From positions 124,001-188,000 of the forward strand of contig NZ_JAHOPF010000003.1 of assembly GCF_019038595.1 (NCBI RefSeq): a stretch of DNA of 64,000 nucleotides. The letters run 5' to 3'. Under the pieces are notes generated by a model. That model saw nothing but the letters and a program-made list of their open reading frames with translations. It was not told the DNA's origin and made no database searches. The translations under genes were made by a program, and so were the position numbers. Numbering within the stretch: position 1 is the first letter of the stretch; every line of letters starts with the position of its first letter. This stretch comes from Kaistella soli (lineage in GTDB: Bacteria > Bacteroidota > Bacteroidia > Flavobacteriales > Weeksellaceae). Below, piece by piece: positions 1 to 8,631 of this stretch.

Positions 1-1
1 T

Positions 2-562
2 GCGCCGAAGAAAGCATTCCAGAAATATATTTTAGACCGGGCCAATTCTCTCGGGATGATTCTCATTATTTCTTTTTTACTCCTCACCAGTTTGCTGCTG
101 TCCTCCATGCTTGGTTTAGCCAATGAGTGGATTACGCGTCATTTCGGACTTGAAACTTTTATTTTAGCGCAAATCATCAATTTTGTGGTAAGTTTTATAG
201 TTGTTGTCGTTTTATTTGCAATGATGTTCAAAATTTTGCCTGACGTTCAAATTTCATGGAGATCCGTATGGATGGGCGCTTTCGTTACCGCACTGCTCTT
301 TAATATCGGCAAATTTTTACTTGGGATTTATTTTGAACTTTCCAAACCGACTTCCATTTTCGGTGCTGCAGGTACAGTTATACTTTTGATGATGTGGGTT
401 AATTATTCCTGTCAGCTTGTGTTTTTTGGTGCAGAGTTTACAAAAGTTTACGCCTACAAAATGGGGCATTTTATCAAGCCGTCACAACACGCCAAATGGA
501 GTGCTGCAAAATTACTGAAAGATGCGCTTCACAAAGAAAACAGCAACCAAAGTGTCGGATAA
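2..562 (+). CDS. YihY/BrkB family inner-membrane protein, 5' end outside window
   Basis: The reading frame is open from base 2, so this is the C-terminal part of a gene that starts outside the window; the first internal ATG at 56 is not the true start. The visible part has about four hydrophobic segments and the family-typical end, with SIFGAAGT followed by a hydrophobic stretch ending MMWVNY and then FFGAEFTK. This matches the YihY/UPF0761 (formerly RNase BN/BrkB) family of polytopic inner-membrane proteins, whose biochemical role is not settled. The tail after about residue 140 of the visible ORF is hydrophilic and probably cytoplasmic. The TAA stop at 560-562 directly abuts the stop of the convergent lipoprotein gene. 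Confidence 0.85.
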   Translation, partial: APKKAFQKYILDRANSLGMILIISFLLLTSLLLSSMLGLANEWITRHFGLETFILAQIINFVVSFIVVVVLFAMMFKILPDVQISWRSVWMGAFVTALLFNIGKFLLGIYFELSKPTSIFGAAGTVILLMMWVNYSCQLVFFGAEFTKVYAYKMGHFIKPSQHAKWSAAKLLKDALHKENSNQSVG

Positions 563-1021
563 TTACTGGACTTCTGTAGCACCAGTGTTTTCAGTGACCA
601 AAACCGCTTTTCCGTTTTCACATTTAATTCCGGAAGGAGGCATTACCATTGCACAGTCGGACATCAGATTATATTTTTTGTTGAATGCAGCCTGCATGGC
701 TGTGAAATTCTGAATTTTCGGTAAAATTTCTCCTTCAAGTTTGTTAGGATAAGCGATATAAGAACTCGGTCCGCCGCAAGGTTTCGCACCAATCGCTGTA
801 AACTTCCATTCTGTTGGATCGATGCATGGTTCCGCGGCAATAAGAAGATTTATTTCCTTAATTTTTTTACTCAGTTCGTCTCTGTCATTTTGCTGGGAAA
901 GATTATTTTCCGGTTTCAGGGCAATATCTTTGGGAAGATTTTCGGCGCTTTCAGCAGATTTTTTAGATTTGCACGACGCAAGGGACAATAGAGCAAGACT
1001 AAGGACTAAAAGGTTTTTCAT
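563..1021 (-). CDS. Small predicted lipoprotein of unknown function
   Basis: A 152-residue product with a clear lipoprotein signal: a short basic start, a Leu-rich core and the lipobox LASC with Cys17, followed by a Lys/Ser-rich linker. It should be lipidated and anchored in an outer or inner membrane leaflet by the Lgt/Lsp/Lnt pathway; lnt itself lies 2.3 kb away. The mature part has about five cysteines, including PCIDP, KPCGG and SDCAM, which suggests disulfides in the periplasm. I recognise no domain. It converges on the YihY gene with no gap, so the two stop codons sit back to back in TAATTA. Confidence 0.75.
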   Translation of the reverse strand: MKNLLVLSLALLSLASCKSKKSAESAENLPKDIALKPENNLSQQNDRDELSKKIKEINLLIAAEPCIDPTEWKFTAIGAKPCGGPSSYIAYPNKLEGEILPKIQNFTAMQAAFNKKYNLMSDCAMVMPPSGIKCENGKAVLVTENTGATEVQ

Positions 1022-1153
1022 TTTTACTTTTACGGTTTTGGATGCAAAAATATTGCCTTTTTTCTTAGTATTTTCATATTGTTGCTTTTTTTTGTTCCTC
1101 CCCGTAACAATTTTATCTTAATGATATATTGTTTAAAAATTAATGATTTTCTT

Positions 1154-1161
1154 TAAATTTG
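1154..1161 (+). promoter_or_regulatory. Candidate -7 box (TAAATTTG) for the helicase gene
   Basis: TAAATTTG fits the Bacteroidetes -7 consensus TAnnTTTG. It ends only 4 nt before the ATG at 1166. If it is the real promoter, the transcript would be leaderless or nearly so; otherwise the promoter lies further upstream. Confidence 0.35.
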
Positions 1162-1165
1162 ACTG

Positions 1166-3298
1166 ATGAATGAATCTCTCTTCAATTTAGCCGAACATAC
1201 CAACAGAAGTATTTTTCTCACCGGAAAAGCAGGAACCGGGAAAACTACTTTTCTGAATGATTTCGTGAGCAAAACCCGTAAAAAATACATCGTGGTTGCT
1301 CCTACAGGAATCGCTGCAATCAATGCGGGCGGCGTAACGATTCACTCGATGTTTGGACTTCCGTTGAGGACTTTTCTTCCCACGACAGAAAGGGTGGACA
1401 GTAATGTAGCCAACAATATCGCCGATCTGATGCATCATTTCAAGTACCGGAAAGACAAGCTGAAACTGCTGCGCGAAATTGAAATTATTATTATTGATGA
1501 GGTTTCCATGCTTCGCGCTGATGTTTTGGATATGATGGATTTTTCTCTTCGGCATGTACGCAGAAATCAGCAGAAATTTGGTGGGGTGCAGATGCTTTTT
1601 ATTGGAGATTTGTATCAGTTGCCACCTGTTGTAAGAGACGAATATGTCCTTAAACAATATTATAATTCTCCTTTTTTCTTCGACAGCTACGCGGTGAAAG
1701 AATTACCGTTAATTACATTGGAATTAACAACCGTGTACCGCCAGAAAGATGAAAAGTTTCTGGAAATTCTGAATGAAATACGTGACGGTGAAATTGGCGA
1801 CATCGATTTTGATACCCTAAACGAAAGATATATTCCGGATTTTGAGCCTACCGATGAACCTTATGTTTATCTGACTTCGCACAACCGAATGGCGGATGAA
1901 ATCAATCAGAAAAAACTCGCTGAACTTCCCGGAAAACCTAAGTTTTACAATGCGGAAATTATCGGCAACTTTAATGAAAACCAGTATCCGAATGACGAAA
2001 GCCTGGAACTGAAAACCGGCGCGCAGATTATGTTCATCCGGAATGATGCAAGCGGAGAACGCCGTTATTTCAATGGAAAACTCGCGGAAGTAGTAGATGT
2101 GGATGATAAGGAAGTAAGCGTGATCATCGATGGTGAAGATGAGATTTATAAACTGAAAAAAGAAACCTGGGAACAGAAAAAATATTCTTTGGGTGAAGAT
2201 AAAAGTATTCAGGAAGAAGTGCTGGGAAGTTTCAAACAGTATCCTATCCGTTTGGCCTGGGCGGTCACCATCCATAAATCTCAGGGTTTAACGTTTGACC
2301 GTCTCATCATTGACGCCGGAAAATCCTTCGCTTCCGGACAGGTGTACGTCGCACTTTCCCGCTGCAGAACTTTAGAAGGAATTGTCTTAAAATCTAAAAT
2401 CACTCCCGAAGTAATTTTTTCTGACCGTAGAGTTGCAAAATTTCAGGACGAAACCCACGCAAATAACCGGATCGAGGAAATTCTGAATACTGAAAAATAC
2501 GATTACAGCATTAAGAAAATCATCAACAGGCTCGACTGTAAATGGATTCTGCCGTCCCTGGAAATGTGGCACAATGCAGCAAAACACAGTAAAGTTCTGG
2601 ACAAGGATAAAATTAAATTTCTTTACCAAAGCATAAGACCGGAAACGGAAAAATTCGCTGCGGTATTCGAGAAGTTTGATAAAATCATTCAGCAGAAGAC
2701 CCATAAATTTATCAGCGGAAGTGAGGAATGGAGTGAGATTGAAACCAAGGCAAAAGGTGCGGTCAATTTCTTTTTTTCTAATGTAAATGCAAAAATTTTC
2801 AGTCCGTTAAAAGATTTTTATGCAGAAAGCAAAGGGGTAAAAGGACTGAAACAGTATAATGAAGATTTCCGGGTTTTCCTTGATGATCTGGAAGATTATC
2901 TGAATGATCTGAAAGACGTTCATTTGCTGGAAACGAAACTTTTCAATCCTGAAAATGATGTGAAAGTGACCACGAAAATCGCGAAAATTCCATCCCATAT
3001 TCTTACTTTTCAGCTGTTTGAGGAAGGGAAAACTATTCCTGAGATCGCCAGAGACCGTGGTCTGGTAACAGAAACTATTTTCGGACATCTGGCTAAATTC
3101 GCTGAACAAGGCCTGCTGGATCTAACCAGAGTTTTCGATAAAGAAAAAATAAAAACTTTCGAAAAAGAGTTTAAGAAAAACAGCAGTCATGAAACCTTAA
3201 CTGACTGGAAAAAAACACTTCCCAATGATTTTGAATTCAATGAAATCCGTTTGCTGCTGAATCATTTTAATCACAAAAAGGCGGAAAAGAGTAAATAA
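1166..3298 (+). CDS. PIF1-like superfamily 1 DNA helicase with C-terminal helix-turn-helix
   Basis: A 710-residue ATP-dependent helicase. The Walker A motif GKAGTGKT is at residues 20-27 and Walker B, IIIIDEVSM, is at about 107-115. A motif around TIHKSQGLTFD at about 368 and VALSRCRTLEG at about 395 complete the PIF1/RecD2-type SF1 core. After a charged linker, residues about 610-655 (FEEGKTIPEIARDRGL and following) look like the HTH_40 helix-turn-helix found at the C-terminus of some RecQ helicases, which suggests direct DNA binding. Proteins with this layout are common single-copy genes in Bacteroidetes and probably act in replication or repair of difficult structures. The exact role is not known from sequence. 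Confidence 0.85.
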   Translation: MNESLFNLAEHTNRSIFLTGKAGTGKTTFLNDFVSKTRKKYIVVAPTGIAAINAGGVTIHSMFGLPLRTFLPTTERVDSNVANNIADLMHHFKYRKDKLKLLREIEIIIIDEVSMLRADVLDMMDFSLRHVRRNQQKFGGVQMLFIGDLYQLPPVVRDEYVLKQYYNSPFFFDSYAVKELPLITLELTTVYRQKDEKFLEILNEIRDGEIGDIDFDTLNERYIPDFEPTDEPYVYLTSHNRMADEINQKKLAELPGKPKFYNAEIIGNFNENQYPNDESLELKTGAQIMFIRNDASGERRYFNGKLAEVVDVDDKEVSVIIDGEDEIYKLKKETWEQKKYSLGEDKSIQEEVLGSFKQYPIRLAWAVTIHKSQGLTFDRLIIDAGKSFASGQVYVALSRCRTLEGIVLKSKITPEVIFSDRRVAKFQDETHANNRIEEILNTEKYDYSIKKIINRLDCKWILPSLEMWHNAAKHSKVLDKDKIKFLYQSIRPETEKFAAVFEKFDKIIQQKTHKFISGSEEWSEIETKAKGAVNFFFSNVNAKIFSPLKDFYAESKGVKGLKQYNEDFRVFLDDLEDYLNDLKDVHLLETKLFNPENDVKVTTKIAKIPSHILTFQLFEEGKTIPEIARDRGLVTETIFGHLAKFAEQGLLDLTRVFDKEKIKTFEKEFKKNSSHETLTDWKKTLPNDFEFNEIRLLLNHFNHKKAEKSK

Positions 3299-3324
3299 AA
3301 CTCACTCAGATTCCGGAATGCGAA

Positions 3325-4974
3325 TTAACTTTTTTTCTTCCTGTTCTGATATTTTTTGATCAGAGTATAAAATACCAGAAAGCCGAGAACGAAAATTGAA
3401 AGTCTTGACAATAAATCACCGGCTCTTGTGTAAAAAGTCATTTTATCATAGAGATTCACTTTTGCAAAAAGTGCCGTTTGGTCGCCATAAAGCGTGTCAG
3501 CAACTACATCCCCTTTCGCATCGATGTGTGCAGAGATTCCGCTGTTCGCTGATCTTGCAATTTCACGGCGGGTTTCGATCGCACGGAGTTTTGCGTACGC
3601 CATCAGCTGTTTATGTCCCTGCGTAACGCCCCACCAGGAGTCATTGGTCATGATACCGAGAAAGTTGGCTCCGTTTTTAACATATTCAGTAACGAACTCA
3701 CCGTAAATACTCTCGTAGCAAATAATAGGAGCTATTTTCCCTTTATTGTAAGGATTGCTGAAAACCTTTCTTTCCTTATCGGTTCCGAGGGAAGCGATGG
3801 TTCCGCCAAGATTCAGCATTGCATCGCCCAAAAGTGGTTTCAAAACATTGATGTAAGGGAAGATTTCAACACCGGGAACCAGTTTTCCTTTGTGGTAAAC
3901 CTGTACTTTTTGGTTCGGGATAATCTGGACCGCAGAATTGTAACTGTCCACATAGATTCCCTCCGAAGTCTGATAAGAGGATTCCGTTTTTTTACTGGCG
4001 TCAGGATAAAACTGATGTGACGAAATACCGGTGGTAAAGATCGATTTCGGATGTTTGCTTAGAAAATCTTTTACTGTATTCAGCAGCAGACTTTGCTCAA
4101 AACCGCTTTCCGAAATGGAACCGTAACCCGGAAGAGACGTTTCAGGGCCGATAAAATAATCGATCTGGTTGGGCTGGCTGATTTTTGGAGAATTCTGTTC
4201 CGCTAAAGTCAGCAGTTCATTTAAAATCGTTAAACTGTCTTTGGAGTATTTTTCGTTATAAGGATCAAGATCCGGCTGAAGCATTAAAACATTCACCGAA
4301 CCAATGGGTTGTTCATCGAAATTCTGATATTTTATGGTAGAAATCAACATTGGAATTGCAATGGCTCCCACGAGAACCGCCGAGTTAATGATTAAAGATT
4401 TCCTTTTTCTGCCGGCTTCCCAAATTCTCAAAGTGTAAAAAGCGTAGACATTAATGAGTAAAATCCAGAAACTTCCGCCTGTCGCGCCCAAAGTGTCGTA
4501 CCACTGGATGAGTTTTGGGTAATCAGCAAAAGCATTTCCGAGATTTAGCCAGGGCCAGGTAAATTCCCAGCTCATGTGGAATTTTTCGAAACCCATCCAG
4601 ATGGCTACAAAAAACACCAGTCCGAAATAGGTTCCCTGCGCATTTTTGTACCAGTGATACAGCTGAAAAACGAATGAATAAAGGAGTGAATTAATGATGA
4701 CAGGAATAACGACTGCCAGAAGTGAATGCGATCCGTCAGGGTTTTTGGATCCGTACAGCCAACCAGTAGTGACAATATTCCAGATGGCAAAACATATAAA
4801 AGAAAGTCCAAATATCAGACTTCCTTTATTTTTTATTCCCGAAAACTTCGAGATTTCGTGTTCCATCATCAGTAACGGAACAAATGCAAAAAATATAAAA
4901 AAGGGAATTCCGTAAGTGGGCCAGGAAATGCTTAACAGCATCGCAGAAATTAATGAAAGAGTAATATACTTCAT
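3325..4974 (-). CDS. lnt: Apolipoprotein N-acyltransferase
   Basis: A 549-residue integral membrane enzyme that transfers an acyl chain to the N-terminal cysteine of apolipoproteins, the last step of lipoprotein maturation. The N-terminal half has about six membrane segments, followed by a nitrilase-type catalytic domain. The expected catalytic residues are visible: Glu in GPETSLPG, Lys in YHKGKLVPG and Cys in IICYESIYGEF. The Trp-rich NDSWWG loop typical of Lnt is also present. One more hydrophobic segment lies near the C-terminus, before a basic tail. Length fits the family. It converges on the helicase gene with 26 bp between them and is separated from folB by a terminator, so it probably has its own promoter. 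Confidence 0.93.
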   Translation of the reverse strand: MKYITLSLISAMLLSISWPTYGIPFFIFFAFVPLLMMEHEISKFSGIKNKGSLIFGLSFICFAIWNIVTTGWLYGSKNPDGSHSLLAVVIPVIINSLLYSFVFQLYHWYKNAQGTYFGLVFFVAIWMGFEKFHMSWEFTWPWLNLGNAFADYPKLIQWYDTLGATGGSFWILLINVYAFYTLRIWEAGRKRKSLIINSAVLVGAIAIPMLISTIKYQNFDEQPIGSVNVLMLQPDLDPYNEKYSKDSLTILNELLTLAEQNSPKISQPNQIDYFIGPETSLPGYGSISESGFEQSLLLNTVKDFLSKHPKSIFTTGISSHQFYPDASKKTESSYQTSEGIYVDSYNSAVQIIPNQKVQVYHKGKLVPGVEIFPYINVLKPLLGDAMLNLGGTIASLGTDKERKVFSNPYNKGKIAPIICYESIYGEFVTEYVKNGANFLGIMTNDSWWGVTQGHKQLMAYAKLRAIETRREIARSANSGISAHIDAKGDVVADTLYGDQTALFAKVNLYDKMTFYTRAGDLLSRLSIFVLGFLVFYTLIKKYQNRKKKS

Positions 4975-5131
4975 CGGTGGGTTGTAACTTTTCAGCGTTT
5001 TTGATTTTTATTAAAAAGAATCTTCTGACGCAAATTTAACGAAAAATATTTGGGGAAAAAGATCTCCTCAGATTTTCAGCCCGGCGCAAGCGGGGAGCTG
5101 AAATGTGCAAATTCAACGCGAAGATGATTGC

Positions 5132-5156
5132 AAAAAGAGCAGGCTTTCGCCCGCTC
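5132..5156 (-). terminator. Rho-independent terminator after folB
   Basis: Read on the minus strand, an 8-bp GC-rich stem with one G.U pair (GAGCGGGC with GCCTGCTC) closes a GAAA tetraloop and is followed by five T residues. It lies about 35 nt after the folB stop and ends the nadA-folB transcript. Confidence 0.8.
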
Positions 5157-5189
5157 CAAGTTATGTTTTGTTGAATCCGTTTATCGGTC

Positions 5190-5549
5190 TCAGAATTTCT
5201 TTTCAAAATAAACACTTACCCCATCCATTTCTCCCTGCATCGGCGGGCTGGTTTTGGTCATTTTTACGGAGATAAAAGTGATCTGCGGAAAAGTAATTTT
5301 AATTTTTGTCATCATTCTTCCTGCGGCATGTTCCATCAGTTTTGAAGGGATTTTCATTTCCTCATGAACAATTGTATTGATTTCCGCATAATTGATGGTG
5401 TCCTCCAGATGATCCGTTTCGGTGGCTTTCCATAAATCGGCGTGAATTTGAATATTCAGAATAAAGTAAGTTCCGATGATGGTTTCTTCGGGAAGAACGC
5501 CGTGGTAAGCGTAGATTTTTAGATTTTCAAGAAGGATTTTTGAATTCAT
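5190..5549 (-). CDS. folB: Dihydroneopterin aldolase
   Basis: A 119-residue product, the usual length for this small homo-octameric enzyme. It converts 7,8-dihydroneopterin to 6-hydroxymethyl-7,8-dihydropterin and glycolaldehyde in folate synthesis. The N-terminal YAYHGVLPEE holds the conserved substrate-binding Glu, and the later KMTKTSPP holds the conserved catalytic Lys region. The TINYAEI segment in the middle is also typical. It lies 47 bp downstream of nadA on the same strand, with a long palindrome between them, and is followed by a terminator. Confidence 0.92.
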   Translation of the reverse strand: MNSKILLENLKIYAYHGVLPEETIIGTYFILNIQIHADLWKATETDHLEDTINYAEINTIVHEEMKIPSKLMEHAAGRMMTKIKITFPQITFISVKMTKTSPPMQGEMDGVSVYFEKKF

Positions 5550-5559
5550 GTTTTGAGGA

Positions 5560-5590
5560 GCGCTGTTAGGGCTTTAAGCCCTAACAGCGC
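5560..5590. repeat. 31-nt perfect palindrome between nadA and folB
   Basis: Two perfect 15-bp arms (GCGCTGTTAGGGCTT and its complement) surround a single central T. There is no T-run on either side, so this is not a normal terminator. It fills most of the 47-bp gap between nadA and folB. It could be an mRNA-stabilising hairpin or a dispersed REP-like element. Confidence 0.8.
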
Positions 5591-5596
5591 TGGAGA

Positions 5597-6616
5597 TTAT
5601 TTTATTGTTTTACTCAGTTCCAGCATCGCTTCAATTGGTTTCAACGCTTTTAAACGGAGTTCTTCGTCGATTAAAATTTCCGGAAGTTCATATTTCATGC
5701 AGAGATAAAGTTTTTCCATCGTGTTTCTCTTCATGTAAAAACATTCGGAACAGTTACAGCTTTCGTCAAAAACCAGTGCCGGAATAAGTTCTTTGTGCGG
5801 TGCACGTTTTCTCATTTCGTGCAGAATTCCTTCTTCGGTCGCCACGATAAATTTCTGGCATTCGTCTTTTTCCACATAATTCAACAACGCAGAGGTAGAG
5901 CCGATGAAATGTGCCAGATCAAGAACGGCCGATTCGCTTTCAGGATGCGCAATCAATTTTGCATCCGGATTTTCTGCGAGTTGTTTCGCAATTCTTTCCA
6001 TGGAAAAAGCTTCGTGAACGATACAGCTTCCGTCCCAGAGAATCATGTCGCGGCCGGTTTTTTTAGAAAGATATCTGCCTAAGTTTTTATCCGGGGCGAA
6101 AATAACCGGGCGGTCTTTCGGCAAGGCTTCGATAATAGTTTCCGCGTTGGAACTGGTTACGATAATATCAGATTCAGCCTTCGTTTCCGCGTTACAGTTG
6201 ATGTACGTGGCAATTAAAGCATGAGGATGTTTTTCACGCATCGCGCGCAAACCTTCACCGCTGCAGCCGTCTGCAAGCGAACAGCCGGCCTGCGTATCAG
6301 GCAAAACTACTTTTTTAGTCGGATTAAGAATTTTCGCTGCTTCAGCCATGAAATGTACGCCGCAAAAGGCGATCATATCCGCATCGGTATCTTTTGCCTG
6401 TCTCGCCAACTGAAGGGAATCTCCAAGAAAATCAGCGATATCCTGAATTTCTGCAGGCTGATAATAATGGGCCAGAATCACGGCATTTTTTTCTTTCTTC
6501 AGTTCCAGAATGGCTTTTACCAATTCTTCACCCTGAGGAATAACGAGATCATCTATTTTTAAAAATCCTCTTACCGGAAGATTTGATTTTGCTTTATCTA
6601 ATGTTTCTGTGCTCAT
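5597..6616 (-). CDS. nadA: Quinolinate synthase
   Basis: A 339-residue [4Fe-4S] enzyme that condenses iminoaspartate with dihydroxyacetone phosphate to quinolinate in de novo NAD synthesis. Typical motifs are ILAHYYQPAEIQDIADF near residue 47, FCGVHFMAEAAKIL near 84, PDTQAGCSLADGC near 106 and DESCNCSECFYMK near 284. Conserved cysteines include C85, C112, C198 and the CNCSEC cluster at 287-292. The three cluster ligands come from these, but I cannot assign them without an alignment. No nadB or nadC is visible nearby. folB follows closely and may be co-transcribed. Confidence 0.94.
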   Translation of the reverse strand: MSTETLDKAKSNLPVRGFLKIDDLVIPQGEELVKAILELKKEKNAVILAHYYQPAEIQDIADFLGDSLQLARQAKDTDADMIAFCGVHFMAEAAKILNPTKKVVLPDTQAGCSLADGCSGEGLRAMREKHPHALIATYINCNAETKAESDIIVTSSNAETIIEALPKDRPVIFAPDKNLGRYLSKKTGRDMILWDGSCIVHEAFSMERIAKQLAENPDAKLIAHPESESAVLDLAHFIGSTSALLNYVEKDECQKFIVATEEGILHEMRKRAPHKELIPALVFDESCNCSECFYMKRNTMEKLYLCMKYELPEILIDEELRLKALKPIEAMLELSKTIK

Positions 6617-6667
6617 TTCTGTGAATTTAAATAAGGGTTAAAATTAGTGATTTTTCGGCTAATTTTC

Positions 6668-7234
6668 TCAGGAAATCTCAATTCCCGAATGCATCAGTAA
6701 TCCTGCAAGATTGTGTTGGGAAAATCTGGCTTTTTTCATGAAATTGTTTTCAGGAATGATGCTGAAATTCAAAGCTTCCCTAAAGTCTGCTTTTTCAAGA
6801 TGAGTCCGGTCGAAAATACTTCCTGAAAGATCTGACTGGGTAAATTTGCTTTCCGTTAAATTCGCCTCAGTAAAATCGGTTTCACGCAGAATACAGTGAT
6901 CGAAAACTGTTTTTCTGATGTCTTTCTGAAAGAAAACTGCATGTGAAAGGTTGGAGTTTTTAAAACTGAGACGCAGGCCAAAACCGTTGGCCTGTTCAAA
7001 ATCAATGCCGACCATCTTACAGCTGTTAAACTCAACTTCCCGAAATGCGGTGTTTTCAATTTTAGCCAAACTCAGATCACAGTCGTTGAACACGCAGTTC
7101 AGAAAGGAAATTTCTGTAAGACGGCTTTCATAAAAAATGCAGCTGCTGAAAACGCAGTTGTCGTATTCACCGCTTTCCAGAGGTGTTTTAGTGAAATCTT
7201 TTTTGGTAAATGTTTCGTCGGAAATACTGATCAT
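6668..7234 (-). CDS. Pentapeptide-repeat protein
   Basis: A 188-residue protein made of A(D/N)LxX-type pentapeptide repeats. Examples are TDFTEANLTESKFTQSDLSGSIF in the second half and CVFNDCDLSLAKI in the first. The many F/L and C residues at every fifth position predict a right-handed quadrilateral beta-helix. Members of this family include DNA mimics that protect gyrase (Qnr type) and many proteins of unknown function. The sequence alone does not place this one. It lies between nadA and an epimerase-like gene, 45 and 51 bp away, all leftward. Confidence 0.8.
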   Translation of the reverse strand: MISISDETFTKKDFTKTPLESGEYDNCVFSSCIFYESRLTEISFLNCVFNDCDLSLAKIENTAFREVEFNSCKMVGIDFEQANGFGLRLSFKNSNLSHAVFFQKDIRKTVFDHCILRETDFTEANLTESKFTQSDLSGSIFDRTHLEKADFREALNFSIIPENNFMKKARFSQHNLAGLLMHSGIEIS

Positions 7235-7279
7235 GAAAATAAATTACAGAATATTAATTTTAGCCGGTATCTTCAGTAC

Positions 7280-8014
7280 TTACGGATTAAAAGATTTCGG
7301 ATCCGGATGCAGAAAACTATAATTGAATTCCTGGATAAAAAGTTCGGAGGAAATAATCCTTTGCCTGGAATCATATGAATCAACAGTTTTTCCATCTACT
7401 CCATTTAAAATTTCTCCCATTGCAGGATGTTCCGGAGCAACAACATTGTAAATTCCGGAAGCTTTATCTGAGATAATCAGCAGTTCCACTATCGCTAAAA
7501 TATCTTCGTAATGAATGTAATTGACGCGTTTTTCAGGATTGCTGACTTCTCTGTTTCTGAAGAAATTCTGAAGGGATCTTTCACTGCCCATTAGGCCGCC
7601 GAAACGGAGGATATTGGTTTGAGGATATTTCTCTCTGACCGTTTTTTCAGCCGCTGCAATATCCGGTCTTAAATTCGTGGTGTCTTTTTCAGAGAAAATT
7701 CTGTTTTCCTGAGGGTAAATTCCTGTGGAACTGAACAGAATTGTTTTAGGAAATGTGTTTGTCATGTTTTCAAATCCCTTAAACCAGCTGCTGTGGGAAA
7801 TAGGCATGCTGAAAATGGCGACATCAGTATCATTTAAAAATTCAGCTCCTGAATCTTTGCTGAAATCCAGTAGATGTACTTCTGCCGCTACCGTTTTCAG
7901 CTCCTGAATTTTTTCCGGAGAGGTGGTGGTTGCTATGACATACTGGCCTTTACCGGTGAGATATTCCGCCAGTTTTTTTCCTACCCAGCCACAACCGATA
8001 ATGGCAATTTTCAT
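7280..8014 (-). CDS. NAD(P)-dependent epimerase/dehydratase-like protein (YeeZ-like)
   Basis: A 244-residue Rossmann-fold protein. The N-terminus IIGCGWVGKKLAEYL (GxGxxG at residues 7-12) binds NAD(P). Later come FSSTGIYPQ and an ILRFGGLMG segment, as in atypical extended short-chain dehydrogenases related to E. coli YeeZ. The YxxxK catalytic pair of classic SDRs is not evident, so catalysis is uncertain. Its start overlaps the gmk stop by 4 bp (ATGA type), which means it is translationally coupled to gmk. Its substrate is unknown. Confidence 0.8.
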   Translation of the reverse strand: MKIAIIGCGWVGKKLAEYLTGKGQYVIATTTSPEKIQELKTVAAEVHLLDFSKDSGAEFLNDTDVAIFSMPISHSSWFKGFENMTNTFPKTILFSSTGIYPQENRIFSEKDTTNLRPDIAAAEKTVREKYPQTNILRFGGLMGSERSLQNFFRNREVSNPEKRVNYIHYEDILAIVELLIISDKASGIYNVVAPEHPAMGEILNGVDGKTVDSYDSRQRIISSELFIQEFNYSFLHPDPKSFNP

Positions 8015-8574
8015 GCGCTCAAAAAGTTGTTCAGAAGTTGTTCAACAGAGGTTTTCGCCTCAGCCAGATCATTATTCACCACAATTTTATCAAACTGATC
8101 CTTAAAAGTCATTTCTTCGGATGCTTTTTCCACTCTTGTGCGGATGGTTTCGGAATCGTCTGTGGCGCGGGAAACCAGTCTACGTTCCAGTTCCTCAATC
8201 GACGGAGGCATGATAAAAATTGAAAGCGCCTGATCTCCGAAATATTTTTTCAGGGAAATTCCGCCTTTTACATCTACATCGAAAATCACGGTTTTTCCTG
8301 TGTTCCAGATTCTTTCAACCTCAGATTTCAGGGTTCCGTAATATTTGTCGGTATATACTTCTTCAAATTCTACAAAAGCGTCCTCAGCAATTTTCTGCCG
8401 GAACTCGTCGGGAGAAATGAAATGATAATCAGTGCCGTTTTTTTCGGTTCCGCGAGGATTTCTGGTGGTGCAGGAAACTGAAAATTCCAGCTGTGGAAAT
8501 TTTTCCAGACAGTGTTTTACCAGGGTGGTTTTTCCGCTTCCGGAAGGTGCTGAAAAGATGATAACTTTGTTCAT
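8011..8574 (-). CDS. gmk: Guanylate kinase
   Basis: A 187-residue enzyme that phosphorylates GMP to GDP with ATP. The P-loop SGSGKTT lies at residues 11-17, the GMP-binding signature region SCTTRNPRGTEKNGTDYHF follows near residue 34, and FDVDVKGG is the expected central motif. Length matches the bacterial family. It is downstream of yicC, as in many bacteria, where the yicC-gmk order is common, and it overlaps the next gene by 4 bp. Confidence 0.95.
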   Translation of the reverse strand: MNKVIIFSAPSGSGKTTLVKHCLEKFPQLEFSVSCTTRNPRGTEKNGTDYHFISPDEFRQKIAEDAFVEFEEVYTDKYYGTLKSEVERIWNTGKTVIFDVDVKGGISLKKYFGDQALSIFIMPPSIEELERRLVSRATDDSETIRTRVEKASEEMTFKDQFDKIVVNNDLAEAKTSVEQLLNNFLSA

Positions 8575-8631
8575 GAATCAATATTGAAAAATAATGTTTT
8601 TACGACGTGAGATTTTTTTCGGTCTCAACTT

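Noticed and set aside
822-1121. 99-codon plus-strand ORF
   Set aside because: Antisense to the lipoprotein gene, which has a clear lipobox and a stop abutting its neighbour.
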